64,000 nucleotides of DNA, taken from assembly GCF_024323335.1 (NCBI RefSeq), contig NC_066579.1, positions 356,702,900-356,766,899 on the forward strand. The letters are read 5' to 3'. The notes beneath the pieces are model-generated. The model saw only the letters and a list, made by a program, of their open reading frames with translations. It was not told where the DNA came from and ran no database searches. This DNA is from Lathyrus oleraceus. Taxonomy: Eukaryota; Streptophyta; Magnoliopsida; Fabales; Fabaceae. Below are positions 47,749 to 61,115 of this stretch, piece by piece; position 1 is the first letter of the stretch, and the number at the start of each line of letters is the position of its first letter. The position numbers and the translations under genes were made by a program.

Positions 47749-48427
47749 TTGGGTTGATGAATGAACCTTGGATGTCTTGGAACCTTTATTTGATCTCTAG
47801 ATCCCCAACACGTTTATTGGTGTGTTGCGCAGCCGTGATAGTTTCTCCCTTGCGTGAGCCTTGATCCGGTTGTTTATGTTGGTGCCTTGGAATTAGTTTA
47901 TTTCACAATCTCCAAGAAGAATTTGATGATTATTGAAGAAGTTTTGTGGTCTTTGATTTGTTCTGACAGATCATTGTATCCCCAATAAATCTCCACATAG
48001 ATATTCTTTGATGAAATCCCCAGTAGAGCGTCCGTTTCTCCTCACTCATAGTCTTATCTCTTGATTGTGACTTAAGACCCCGGCGGACTTCCATCTTCTG
48101 ATAGAAATTTTTTTCTAATTCCCAACAGTGCTCGGTTCTGAGTAATATTGTTGATGTCCCCTACAAGGTTGTCTCCCATTTGATATGGTGTTGACTTAAA
48201 ATTCCCTACAATGTTGATTTGTTAGGATCCTCATCAGATCCCTCTTTATCTTCAGCATGTTTGGGTGATATTTTCAGCAGTGCTTTCTTCCCCTGCGGAG
48301 TTTTCCAATCTATATTTGTCTCCTCTCCCAGAGAATTTTGAGTTATAAGTAAGATTTTTATTAATCTTGGCTTATCCCCTAGCATTATCTCCTCTTTTGA
48401 GAGTTGAGTTTGAGTCAGATGTTTTCG

Positions 48428-48680
<253 letters not shown>

Positions 48681-49375
48681 CATTCCCTCAGAGCGCTGAC
48701 TTTTCAGCAGTGTTTGGTTGGATGCATGTTCTCCGTGTCTTTCCCCAACCAGAATTAAATTTATTTTGAGCTAGATGATTTATTTTTATCCCTAGCAGAC
48801 TCTCCAGTTGGTGTTCCCATCTTGTTGAGATTAGCCGAGTATCCAGTAGTGATGATCCAAATCTTCGTTATTTGTATTCTATGTGCTCGCTCGTTAGCAT
48901 AATCGAATACATACTCATGCATCATATATTTCATTGTGCATTTTATCGCATTGATTTTTATTCTGATCCTCTGCTTTGGTGATATTACTTCCTCATGCAT
49001 AATTGATGTGTATGTCCTCCCTCAAGTATAGAGTGTCGGACCCTTTAAGTAGAAAAAGTTTATCTTTTCTCCTTTCCCCACTGAGTTATTACCTCGTGGA
49101 TGATTACTATTTTACTTTCCTCCCCAGTTCATTCCTGGGTGGAACCATTCCCCTTGAGTTATATCCTTATTGGTTTGACTCTTGTTTGACCGTTTCTTTC
49201 TAGTTTTTACCTAGATAGATCTTTGGATTCCCCAAGAGCTTATTACCTAGTAACTGGTAATATTCTTCTTGTTTTTGAGTACTTTACTTGTGTTAATTTA
49301 CCCAGTAACCGGTAAAAGATAATTTACTTCTTTGTTTTTCTCCAGCAGATTCGTTCTCACGTTTCCCGAACAAGT

Positions 49376-50060
49376 TTATCCTTAATATGTTCATCCTAAC
49401 AGGTGTCGGATATTCTTCCTCTCTGGTTTTCTACACAGTAAGAAGGCTAGTTGTAATTCCTATTTCCCCCAGAAGAGTTCATCTTTGGTATTCTATCCAG
49501 TAAAAAGGTAGTTGTAAACCCCATTTCTATTTGTTGAGTCTATCCTTGATATGTTCATCTTAATCGATGATGGATTTTCTCTTCTCTTTTGGTATTCTAC
49601 CTAGTGAACTGGTAGTTGTAATTCCTATTTGCGTATTCTGCCTAGTAAATGATAGATATAAATCCTATTCTCCCCTCTGAGTCTATCCTTGATATGTTCA
49701 TCTTAACCGATGACGGATATTCTCTCTCTTTGGTCTTCTATCCCCGCAAATAGTTGTAAACCCCATTTTTTCCGGAATTTTATCCTTGATATGTTTACTT
49801 TAACCGGTGACGGATATTCTTTCTTTGAGTTTATCCTTGATATGTTCATCTTAACCGATGACGAATACTCTCTCTCTCTGGTGTTCTGCCCAGTAACAGG
49901 TAGTTGTAATTCCTATTTGATTTTCCTTTCCCCAGTAGGTCATTCTTACCCAGTAACCGGTAACGAATATGCCTCATTTTTCTCAGTGAGTCATCCTTGA
50001 TATGTTTACCCTAACCGGTAACGGATATCCCTCTGTCCGAGTATATTATCTTCTTACCCA
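49376..50060 (+). repeat. Minisatellite motifs in the Ogre A 3' UTR
   Basis: At least six copies of the TCCTTGATATGTTCA-type unit (near 49376, 49542, 49683, 49779, 49828 and 49992) alternate with CCCAGTAACCGGTA units, as in the main Ogre. Copy order and spacing differ between the two elements. Confidence 0.75.
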
Positions 50061-50620
50061 GTAACCGGTAGTGGATAATATATCTCTTCTACTCATGTGT
50101 TGAAGTATTTCTTCCCCAGTTGAGTTTGGTTTCGCATTCATTTGAGAAGTCGCACCCCCTTTTGCGTAAGTATTCCAGCTTTGTTCTGATTTACGCATTT
50201 CCCCAACGGGTGTTTCTTGTTGTATTGGTGTTATCCCAATACGCACAAATTTCCTTTTTCCCCGACCGAGTCTTTCCACTAATTTATTTTAATGGAAATG
50301 CCCTCGTGTCTCCAACAGTTTTTCAAGTCGTAGCCTGACCTACACATAGCTTTTATCCCTAGAGTCCTTGTCCCCCAGTGAGCTCTCCTCATGGAATACA
50401 TTATGCTCTTATGGACTTTCAGTCTCTTCGGATTCTTTTCCTTTGTGGCAATATATATTCCCCATAAATATTATTTTTGCATTCATATCATATGCATCAT
50501 GAGGTCTCTTAGGGACCAAAATTTGTTTCTAGATGTTGTTATTTAAGTCCATTCTACTGAGTTGATACGAAGATTTTAACCTTCACATCCTCAGCTAGAA
50601 TGTCCTTAAATTGGGGCAGT

Positions 50621-53600
50621 TGTAAGACCCCAATTTTGACCCTAAGATCCCTCATGCTATCTCATCATTGGCATTGGCTTTGGGATCACACCTTGGCATC
50701 CTCCTTACCCTTCATTCATTGGGTTTGCATTGGGAGAGATCAACAAGCACATTTGATTGTATCATACTTTATTTTCTTTTGTTTACTAACCAAAATACTA
50801 AAAATATGTGTATGTATAGTGTTGTTTCTTTTGTAGGTAGTGTGTGTGTCCACCTGTACCTCACCAAGCTCATATCTAGGGTTTGAGACCCTCATTGAAA
50901 GAGATCAATCAAACAATGGTCCATATTGGTTCTAAATATCATATATGGACCCCTGTGTTCTTAATTTGTCAATTTGATCAATAATTCATCAAGAGACTGA
51001 AGCTTGTTTGCCATGGAAGCCCTAATTCATCTGGGTATCTTGTGTGACTTACTTAGCAAGTTTCCTCATTAATTGATCAAATATTTCAAGGGATACTTAA
51101 TTATACATCATCTCAAGCATATATGACCCTCCATGAGTCCCAAAGATAAATAGAACTTCAATTTTGCAAGTTGGTTCAAAGAAGTTGACCAAAGAAAGTC
51201 AAATAGTCAAAACTGGGGTTCCCTAGACCCTATATCCTTCAATATTTGTCATATGAAAATGATTCCAAGAGCAAAGTTTCTATTTATGACTATCAAAACA
51301 ACTTTCATGTTGGTATAAAGAGCTAATTTATTTTGGAAAGTCATTTTTTATGGTGAAAGATTATATGTCATTTTGTTTGTGCCATAGTTGGGAGGTCAAC
51401 TTCCAAGGACCATAGCTTGCTCAATTCTTATGATATGAATACCATAAAAGTTTCAAGACCAATTTAAAGATGTCTTCTATAACTTTTATTCTTTGATAAA
51501 TTTCAAATTAAACTTGCAAGGGCATGTGCCAAGAGGAAACATTATATGTCATTTTGGGGCATTACCATTGAACAAGCAATTTTCCTCAACTTCTAAAATC
51601 CATAACTAGCTCATGCTTAACCCAAATGATGTCAAATTTGTGAAAATTGAATAGGATTGGAAGATATACAACTTTGGTGAAGAAACCATTTTCAATTATA
51701 GCTCATAGCAAAAGTTATTCAAGGTGGAAGAAGTGGTCATTTGACTTTGTACTTAAAAAAAGTTCAACCATGTTTGATTTATCCAACTTCCACCTCAAAA
51801 TTCATCATGATCCAAGCTCCAAATGGAAAAGTGTTCAGCATAAAAGTTGTTCCCCTTGATGTCATATTTTCAAAGCATCCAAGATCACTTCATTTGGACA
51901 AGAATTGATGGATTTGCGCATGGGTCCTTTGTTTGGTTTATTTTGGCTACTTTTGCACTCAAGTGATTAATTCCTTCTGTATGCTTCCATGTAATGACTT
52001 CAGTATCAATTGCATATGAATTGGAACTGGTTTGCATCATTGGTTAGGCCTAATTCCATGCCCATGAACCCATGCACAACATTTCTATTTTTGGCTCAAT
52101 TTTCAAATGGTTCAAAACTGAATTCCATAGCCTATAAATACAAGTGCCTTGATTCATAAATGCAAATTCAGAACCCTACTCCATAGAATTCCTTGAAGAT
52201 TTCGTTGAAAATCGAGTTCTTGATTCAACTTTTGTTTGTGAACAAGAACTCCAAGGATTCATAGCCATTTTCATCTCAATTGATCACTACAAGTAAGAGG
52301 AGGAAGAACCAATTGGAATTGCATCAAGATCCAGCCAAATCACTGCAACCCGAAGGTGATTTTTCCAAAACTTCAAGCCTTCGATTATCCCTCAATTCTC
52401 CATTATTCTACTTCTTTATTGGTTGTCTGAAGTCCTACCAATGTAGGTAACAAGATTGAGTTGCTTTGAGGTCAAATCGAAGTAACTCAAATCGTGTACC
52501 TCAAAATTCAATTCCTCATATCTCTCAATATATTTGGAATTAGGTGAAATTGAGGTCAGATTCGAGCTCCTGGGCTTTTTCTCTTTAAAATAGCATCCTT
52601 ACTTTTCATTTTCTTGATGGTTGGTGGTGGACCAGTCCAGTGAGGTCCACCAGAGAAGACAACCGGAGCTATGGCTCCGGTGATATGTTGTCACGTCTCC
52701 TGGCCATTTGATCTATTTCAATTGTTTTAATCTTAGCCACCTTTTTTTATTATCAAGTCTATGCCGCGTTGACTGAAGACTATAGTGGATTGTGCGCGCT
52801 TGGCCATCAGATCTGCCACCTCAATTAATTAGGGAGATCTGATGGCCCTCGTTTTTTCTATTTTCTTTTTTAATTCTGATTTTTCATTTAATCCATTCAT
52901 TTTGTTTAATTCCTATAAATTTCATTTTTAATCCAAAAATATATGGGACTTTCACCAAAAATCTTTAAATATTTTTCTCTTTCATATTTTGAATTAAAAT
53001 CATTCTTTGGATTCATTTTGATATTTTTCATGAATTAAATGATTTTTTACTTGTTTTAAATATTTGTAATATACTTCTGACTTTCCAAAAATTGTGAAAT
53101 TTTTTGTCTAAGGTCCTTTGACCTTGTTTGACCTAGGATAAATCCATTGGCCATTTATTTGGTGTTTTGAAGGGCTTTGAGGTTTTGTACATTTTAAAAT
53201 GCATTTTAATTCATTTATAATTTGATTTTTTTAATTGAATAATTTCTTGAAAATTATGTTGAGCCATTTTTATGGTCATGTGATGTTTGACTTTCTGTTT
53301 GGCCTTGACCATGGTTGATTTGACTTTTCTTTGACCAATACTATTGGATTTAAGGGATTGATGAAATGTACATTTCATCTCCCAAAATGAATGGATAGTA
53401 TTGATCAGATGAAATTCCTCCTATGATTAATTTGGGTTTCTATCTCCCCTTCCCTCTTCATCTGCATCCTTATTCTTCCCCAATTCATCATTGACCAACA
53501 AAATCTCTTCATGTCTAATGCTAGTTGATTCATCAATGACCTTGTTTCAGATGAATCAACATGTTCCAGACTGAGATAGGTCCCTCCCTTTTTTTAGTGT

Positions 53601-55383
53601 GTGGTATGTTTTAGGAGGTTGGTTCATTGTACCAAATCTCTAACATGCATTAACACCTATATTGTTTTGCCCGGTCTCAAATAGTTGTGACTTCTATATA
53701 AGTCAAATTACGATTGCTTAACATAGAGCTAAATTTGTCCCTCAAGGCATAGCATTCCAGTAAGTGGGATTGTAAGTCTCCCATTCTTCGTGGTATTGTG
53801 TGGAAACTTGACCTTTTTCCATTCATGAGAGCTAATGGCATACTTGTTGATTTATCCAAGTTGGAGCCTTTCTCATGGATGATGTCTTGGTTCAAGAATT
53901 CATACTTGTAAATGAATGGTTGGGTGTTCTCCAAAGAATGACTTAACAATTGAAACTATTCACTAACATTTGACTAACATTTGACTAACTTTTATTAATG
54001 TTGCTTTATCTTCAAGTCATTTACTTAATGCAATTTAAGTTTCAGTACCTTTACCATTCATTGCCATTTACATTTCATGCAACTTGTTTATGTTTCAAGT
54101 CCTTTTCACTTTGCTTATTTGAGCCATATCTTATGGTAGTATATATTGTTTACTGGCTTTTTCTTTTATTTTTGGTCTTAGGACCTTAAAACACCTAATA
54201 ACAACAAAAACCCTAAAAAATATCTTGGTGGACTGTTGGATTTGATATGAAATTTTTGACTTGGGATTAGGCAACATTCCTTATGCTAAAGGACTTGGCC
54301 AATGCCACTATATGAGACTAAGATATCCTTGACTATGCCTTTCATCTGATGCAAGACCATGAGTTACTTTGATTCATCTATTACTCTGCCTATGTGCTTA
54401 ATTGTCATATTGTTATTATTGTGTATCTCTAATGATTGTTTCTGCAAGTTTGTCAAAGGAATATTTCATCTGATACATTTGAAGACTGCTAGTCATTAGA
54501 GTGCTTGCTTGGATATTATGGCTATCTTTATTTGATGCCTTAGTCTTCATATGGTTTGCTTGGATATTGATCATGCTTGTTGCTTGCTAAAGTCCAAAGG
54601 AAAATGGGTTTCTATATGGCATTTTTGTCTGTTGGACTGCATCCCATTGGTCAGATCTTTTCAACCTTTAACTTTTAATTTTTGTCTAGTATAGTCTCTT
54701 CATCTCCTCTCACTTCTTAAATTTCAAAATATATCCCTCTTTCCAAAAACCTTCTTTGTTTGAGTTTTCAACTTAGACATGTTTTAATGATTAAAAACTT
54801 TGGCCTTATGCCAATGAATTTTCAAACTTTTTCTTAATCAAACTTGTAAATGAACTTAACCATATTGACTTCAATTTCAAAAAGACAAAAAGAACTAACA
54901 TCCCCACTCAAATCTTTGGCCTTTTGTGCCTTTTCATTTAAAGTTTTTGTTAAAACCAATTCACCAACTTCTTTGGAAATTTTACCACGAACTATAGGGT
55001 TTTGATCCCTCATTTTTAGGTTGGTACGTAGGCATAAGACCGAAGGTCTTGTCAAACACAAAAATATAATTAATGGATTCTTTTCTCATCCCCCCACTCT
55101 ATATTTTTATCAAACATCATTTTGACCAAAAACATATGCATACAAAAAGGGCTCACTAGGAGTACCTAGGACACTTTAGATGCTAACACCTTCCCACTGT
55201 GTAACCAACCCCCTTACCTATAATCTTTGACATTTTATTAGTTTTGATTTGAAAACTTCTAATCTTTGGGTTTTGTTCATACTTTTCCCTTTTCCTTTGG
55301 AAATAATAAAAGCGCGGTGGCGACTCTGGTTTTATTGATGTCAAGTTTATCCATAGCTTGATGGTCATGAATTTACCGCTACA
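50621..55383 (+). repeat. Ogre A 3' LTR
   Basis: This 4763-bp LTR starts TGTAAGACCCCAATTTTGAC and ends ACCGCTACA. It has all Ogre LTR modules: TATA at 52133-52140, the dyad at 52434-52447, the palindrome at 53336-53403, AATAAA at 55305-55310 and TGGCGACTCT at 55318-55327. It is much more diverged from the main Ogre LTRs than those are from each other, so it is an older or different subfamily. Confidence 0.9.
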
Positions 55384-55900
55384 ATTGTATTTCTGAGTAT
55401 TCCTCCTTCTAATATCCAGTCAAAATATCTACGATGTTTGAAACAAGAGTCTCTAAGTTCCTTGAAAATTGATAAAATTCTTATGAATGTCATGAGTGCA
55501 TGATGCAACAATCACAAACAAGGTCACACAAAGCAAACAAATAAGGTCCAAAGGTTCAGAGTCATGAGCATGGAGCCAAGGGTAAGAACCAAACCACAAT
55601 GTATGTACTAAGGATATAATCACCTATAGAACAAGGTTCTGAGCAATTGTTATACTTACGCTGGTCGAATAGGGATAGGAGACCCCGAGTAGTGGCATAG
55701 ATAATTAACATCCTAAACATCGCCTAACCTTGCTTACGCTGGAGGACTAGGTATAGCAAGCTCCGAGTAGTGGTTAGTGAGTTATTTTGTGAGGGATCGG
55801 CTATAATGGTTTTGTTAATTCACCATGAGGTTGTAGTTATTAGATCATTCATGCAGGGCATCAAACATCAACAATAGAGGAATAGGAGATTCTACAACAT
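55384..55900 (-). mobile_element. Inverted Ogre fragment (ORF1 start and leader)
   Basis: The reverse complement of 55384-55650 matches the main Ogre from the first codons of ORF1 (14176-14205) back through the leader (to about 13870), for example the GCAACAATCACAAA block near 55507 and GGGTAAGAACCA near 55580. The match is old and gapped. Beyond 55650 I cannot align it, though a short duplicated stretch (CTTACGCTGG to CCGAGTAGTGG, near 55659 and 55731) is present. Ogre A thus appears inserted within ORF1 of a still older, inverted Ogre. Confidence 0.6.
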
Positions 55901-56019
55901 AACATGGTCGCTTTTGTGATATTGTTTACTCGTTTATTTATTTTTCACACTGAAACTCGAAACACCCCCCTCCTTTTACTAGATTTTATAAATTGCACAC
56001 ATTTTGTCTTGCTTGAAGG

Positions 56020-57226
56020 CAGTTGATCTGGATTCAATATTTTTTATTACTTCGACATTATCGGTACACTTGTTGAGAAGTCAGCAGATGTGTACATGGT
56101 AATTCCACCAGATGTGTTTGATACTAAGCCTAATCAAGTTTGTAAGCTTCTCAAATCCCTATATGGGCTTAAACAAGCTAGCATGAGATGGTATGAAAGG
56201 CTTACATCATTTTTCATTGTGCATCACTACAAACAAGCTACCTTGGATTATTCTCTATTTGTGAAAGTTAAAGCATCATCTAGTACAATTTTACTAGTGT
56301 ATGTTGATGATATAATTCTAGCAGGGATTTATCTGAATGAATTAAATTCAATCAAATTAGCATTGGATAACACATCCAAAATCAAAGATTTAGGTAAGCT
56401 GGAGTATTTGATAGGCATCAAAGTGGCACAATCAAAGGAAGGTATATTCTTAAATTAGAGAAAGTATTGTCTTGATTTTCAAGAAGATTCAGGTTTCATT
56501 GAATCCAGACCAGACACCACACCATATGATCATACCATAAAGTTACATCGGGATTCTAGCACTCCTTGCCGCGATATACCTTCATAGAGAAGATTTGTAG
56601 CCATGTTGTATTTAAATGCTACAAGATCTAACATAACTTTTTGTACACAACAATTGAGTCAGTTCTTGTCAGCTTCCACAGTCACTCACTTCAATGTTGC
56701 TTGCAGAATCCTTAAATATCTCAAAACATGCCCAGCTCAAGGTATTATCTTCCTTAGAGACCCAGCTTTGCAATTGAGTGGATACTCAGATGACTGGGAA
56801 GGCTCGAAGATCAATTTTCAGAACAATTTTATTCCTTGGTATATCACTCATATCATGGAGAACAAAGAAACAATTGACACTCTTAAGATCATCATTAGAG
56901 GCTGAATATCGAGCCTTTGCAGCAGTCACTTGTGAGCTTCAATTGCTCCTATATTTCATGGATGATTTGCACACGAAATATATCAGAACTTCTGTCATCT
57001 ATTGTGACAATCAAAATACTCTCCAAATTGCCTCTAATATGATTTTCTATGAAAGAACAAAGCACTTGGAGATCGGTTTTCATATTGTAAGAGAGAAACA
57101 AAGTAAAGGTGATATGAAAATACCAGTCAAATCAAAGGACCAATTTGTTGATTTGTTCACAAAGGCATTGCATCCTCAACCTTTTAATGATTTATTAGCT
57201 AAGTTGAAGATGATAGATAACTATTA
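56020..57226 (+). pseudogene. pol: Decayed Ty1/copia RT and RNase H fragment
   Basis: The fragment encodes the second half of a copia RT and its RNase H. RT shows YMVIPPDVF, LLKSLYGLKQAS and the catalytic LLVYVDDIILAG (about 56296-56330). RNase H shows SGYSDDWEG, SSLEAEYRAFA and IYCDNQ, and the end has a KHLEIGFHIVREK motif. Stops occur at 56456 and near 56588, and a frameshift lies near 56800. The 5' side before about 56020 is not recognisable as copia. The end motifs resemble the Ale/Ivana-type lineages, an inference from memory. It is unrelated to the nested copia D and lies on the opposite strand. Confidence 0.85.
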
Positions 57227-57234
57227 ACCTTCAA

Positions 57235-57524
57235 CATGTGGGGGATATTGAAGCATTAGAGTAATAATAATGTGGCACGTGATAACAAGTGATATACATC
57301 ATGAACTACCTTATAATTCTGTTAGGGAGTTGGTTATAAAGTAGTTAGAGTTTGTTAGTTAAGCTCTAAGGCACACTATAGTGTGGTAGGGTGTATAAGC
57401 TTATGGTGAAATTCACCTTCCTTTGCATATAACTCTACATGTTTTCTCTTCACTTCTAATGAGAATTTTTTCCATTATGTTCATCTTGATTCCCTTAATA
57501 TGTAACTATGTAGTCATTTCTACA
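57235..57524 (+). repeat. Possible polypurine tract and 3' LTR of the copia fragment
   Basis: ATGTGGGGGATAT (57236-57248), directly after the copia stop codon, is a typical polypurine tract. An LTR could begin at TGAAGCATT (57249) and end at a CA near 57524. No 5' LTR is available to confirm this, so the right limit is a guess. Confidence 0.4.
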
Positions 57525-57754
57525 GTCTTACCTCTTAGGTCAATTCTATAGAGATGTATTTGAACCTTAATGTGTCTAAGCTATCTAGTGTACTCTTTTT
57601 TTCTTTTTGGTTTTGTATCGAAACCATACAAAAAAACACTAAAACAATCTTTTAGCGGGGGAAAATTTGCCTAAACACGATAATTTTAGGCACAATCAAT
57701 TAAAATGTTACATGTCATGAAAAATTGAAAAAGTATTTATATAAAAAAAATTAG

Positions 57755-58068
57755 GGTTAAATATTTGTGTGGTCCTCCTAAATATCTCATATTTATTTTT
57801 AGTCCCTTAAAAATATTTCTTTAAAGAATGGTCCTAAAAAATTTCATCCACGCTTTGGTCCCTCTTGCAACTTAGCGACGTTTTTTACAACTTAACGACA
57901 GGAGTAGCGATGATTTACTACTTAGCGACTGAATTAACGACAGTTTTAGTAAGAGGGACCAAAAGTGTGGATGAAAATTTTTAGGAGGACCATTCTTTGA
58001 ATGAAATTTTTTTAGACACTAAAAGTGAAATATGAGATATTTATGAGGACCACAAACATATTTAACCC
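57755..58068. mobile_element. Long-TIR MITE (Mutator-type)
   Basis: This 314-bp non-coding element has inverted repeats of about 110 bp starting GGGTTAAATAT. The 9-bp flanks AAAAAATTA (57746-57754) and AAAACATTA (58069-58077) agree at eight positions, which fits the target duplication of Mutator-like elements. The centre has several ACTTAGCGAC-like repeats. Similar GGGTTAAATA elements are, as I recall, common in legumes. Confidence 0.75.
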
Positions 58069-58077
58069 AAAACATTA

Positions 58078-60000
58078 TTGCCATGTAACTCAAAACATAG
58101 AAAAATGTGTTTTAGCCAAAAACCATGTCCATTTTGTGCCTCTACCATGAGTTCCCATCTACCGTCAATGATACTCTGTCTCCAAATTGCACCAACAACT
58201 CAATAAATACATTAACATCACCCAGAGTCATCTCAAGTTTTTGGAGGCTTTATGTAGATTAGTCGCAATTTAATCACAAGAAAATAAATAGAGACCATGC
58301 TTAATCACAATTTAACCTAATAGACATTTTATGAAGCTCTATTTAACAATAGTTTAACCCTATGAAATTTGATACTTTGTATGGTAACCTGCTTTTGCTT
58401 TACACACCCTCAAAGGCGGCCCTTACATCACCACCTAGAGGACTCATGAAAATCTTGCTAACAATATAAATAGCAAAGTATGGAAGAAAAAAAGATGTTA
58501 GAATTTTAATAACGTGAATAACATAATTTATAAAAAGAAATTAAAGGCTAAAAATAATATATAATAAAATATAAATAGACTAAGTATAATAAAAATTTAT
58601 TACATATTATTAAGTATTTATCCTTAAACTCACAATGCATGAACATAGAACATTGAGAGTTTGTCAAATAAAAATAAATGAAAACAACCAATATCATAAT
58701 CAAAAAAAAAAAGCAATAATCAAAGAGATGAATCATTATAGAGAAGAGCGCCACCCGGAGAGAGGAACCAAACTCAAACAAGTGATAGAAGAAGCAACCA
58801 AATAAAAAAATACATACAGATAAGCAACCAAATAGAATAACCAATAAAAAAACTAGTAATCAAATAGAAAAGCTAGTAGAGAGAAGAGCAATCAAACCGC
58901 ATAATCAATAGGAAGAGAAGTAGAGACTAAATAGAAGGAACATCCTACATAAAAACCAAACGAAACTAAACCGATAAAAAATTGAAACAAACCAAACTAA
59001 ATCGAATCATATTGATTAAAACTAAACAAAATCAAACCAAAAAAATAGAAAGGACCAAACAAAACCAACAAGAAATTCAGAGAGAGAGAGAGAGTGTAAA
59101 TGATTAATTCCATAATCAAAAATGAGATGATCATTTCAAATCATATATGATCTAATTTCGATATTCAAGCACACAAAGTAGGAGACGGCATAGCAAAAGT
59201 AATTTAATGATTCGATAAAATAATTTTTTAGTATAATCAATCATCAGAATCAAACAAAAAAGGTTGAAATATATCATCTAAATATTGTAATGCATATTTA
59301 ATCATTGTTTCGAATCAGACGCAAGGTTAGGTGATTTAGGCCTCGTTTCAATAAGTTTTAGTTTTAGCTTTTAAAAATTAATTTATAAATTAGTTTAAAA
59401 AAATAAATAAAATATAATAAGTTTGGTAATCTTATTTTTATATATTGTTTTAAAGAGATATAATATTACAAATTTATCATTAATGAAAAGTGTGTTACTT
59501 TTTCTTGTTTTTTTCTCTTTTTAGTTTCTAAAACTAAAAATCAAAAACTAAAATCTGTAAAACATATTTTAGTTTTTTAGTTTTTAAAACTCTTAAATAG
59601 ATAATAATTTTTAAAAAATAATTTTGTAAAATTTGACTATCAAATAAATTTTATTATTTTAAATTTTTAATCTCTAAAACATTGTTTTACAAAAACAAAT
59701 CAAACAATATCAAACTATGTGTTTTTATCAAAAATTATTTAAAATAAATAATATTGAAGAATGTATTTCTCAAGTTTAAAGCTCTTGAAAACGAGAAGAC
59801 TATAATATTTAAGTCAGGTCATACATTTGTTTCTGGACACCAGATAAAGAATATTAAAAATTGTGCTTAAAATGCTATAAAAAGTGTTTTCGAAAGAAAC
59901 GAATTGGTGTTAAAGTGTAAAGTAAGATGTCTATGGTGGTTGAGTAAGTCTACTGATAATAACTATTACAAAGTTGTAAGGTTAGGATGTGATCATAATA
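58078..60000. other. AT-rich DNA without recognised features
   Basis: These 1.9 kb hold A/C-rich low-complexity sequence with ACCAAAC-type repeats near 58900-59070, a short (GA)n at about 59080, and very AT-rich DNA near 59340-59760. A 98-codon minus-strand frame (58548-58844) is compositionally biased and matches nothing I know. I see no gene or element ends. Confidence 0.6.
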
Positions 60001-60161
60001 TATGTTTATGAATTTCTTAATGCATCATATATGTTTCTTAGGCATCATGTGAAAATACTAAATTGTCCCCAATTTTTAGATATACATCTCCGGACGCATC
60101 CAATACACACTCGACGTATACCATTCTGAGTGACGTCTAATAAGTTGAGCTTTTTTAATAT

Positions 60162-60847
60162 CGAAGATGCATCTTCGTTATATTTCCATAGATACATTTC
60201 CGAAACATTTACACAGCAGTAGTGGAAGCAAACACCAAAAACGTGTAATTTGACAAAATAAAATTAACATTCATAACATAAAATAAGTATTTCATAGATG
60301 ATTTTAACATAAAATGCAACATAACACTTCAATATCTAGATGGACGCTTCAACATCTTCACAATATCTTCAACCGGTCTTGAAATCGTCGCTTCCAACTT
60401 GAATGGAACTTTTATTTCGAAACGAAAATATGTATTCCACATAGCCCTTACATTTACATCCATATTGATCTCAAATTTGGTACACTTAATCTTCCCTCCA
60501 TTGTCAATCGACGGTGAACAGTACTTCAGCTTCACAATTCTTTGATTGTCTCCGTAAGGTAGGAGATTATGGATTTCGTATTTAATATCTGCAAGATATG
60601 TGTATTCGTTGAGCTTAAACTTTCACTGATAAGTCGTACTGTAGAATGACACATTTGTGACATACCAATTAATGTTTATTTGTGATATTTGTGACATCTT
60701 CAGTTTCAGTGAAATAAAAAAAAACTTGAGCACATTAGTTTATAAAAGTTGTAGACAATTGTAGACCATTCAAAACCCGGCGTGCTTATTCTGGAGATAT
60801 ATCTCCGATTCCGCACCCTATCATCATATTCCAGAGATGCATCTCTG
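60162..60847. repeat. Palindromic 16-mers, left side of the Mutator-like element
   Basis: CGAAGATG-CATCTTCG (60162-60177) and CAGAGATG-CATCTCTG (60832-60847) are perfect palindromes, and 60792-60807 is near perfect. They match the right-side copies in layout but differ symmetrically. Confidence 0.75.
60329..60697 (-). pseudogene. Second ORF of the Mutator-like element (PB1-like?)
   Basis: An ATG at 60697 (MSQISQIN) opens a frame that ends at 60329 after 122 codons, with one in-frame TGA near 60623 that looks like a decayed CGA. The surviving part reads in places YLADIKYEIHNLL and VRAMWNTYFRFE. This pattern recalls the N-terminal PB1-like module found on many plant Mutator transposases: a beta-grasp start, a middle SPSIDNGGK turn and an acidic-to-MW segment. 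Here it lies downstream of, and separate from, the transposase, on the same strand. The domain assignment is tentative. It may be an accessory protein or a displaced piece of the transposase gene. Confidence 0.5.
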
Positions 60848-61115
60848 AAACCTCTCCTGAACTGAACAAACAAAAAGCGGAACCTTTGAAAACAGAAATT
60901 AAGTAAAAACATTTTTTGACAAATGAACAAGTGTTATAGTAAAGATAAAAAAAAGTATTTAAATATTGAGAAATTGAATATATTACACTTCATTAATATT
61001 GAGACACAATTACATATGCTTATTTGTCTGACTAAATAGGAAATTAAAATGAAACGAAACATTTGTCGCCAACTAAATCTATTGGTGGTGCCCCCTTTAA
61101 CTTTTATGCATTTGA

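Noticed and set aside
58548..58844. 98-codon hydrophobic frame on the minus strand
   Set aside because: It is Phe/Ile/Leu-rich because of the AT-rich base composition, with no recognisable domain or neighbours.
59340..59760. Possible hAT-type or other MITE in very AT-rich DNA
   Set aside because: I could not find matching inverted ends or a target duplication.
60706..60930. 74-codon minus-strand frame upstream of the small Mutator ORF
   Set aside because: It covers two palindromic 16-mers and ends just before the better supported ATG at 60697. It is probably leader sequence.
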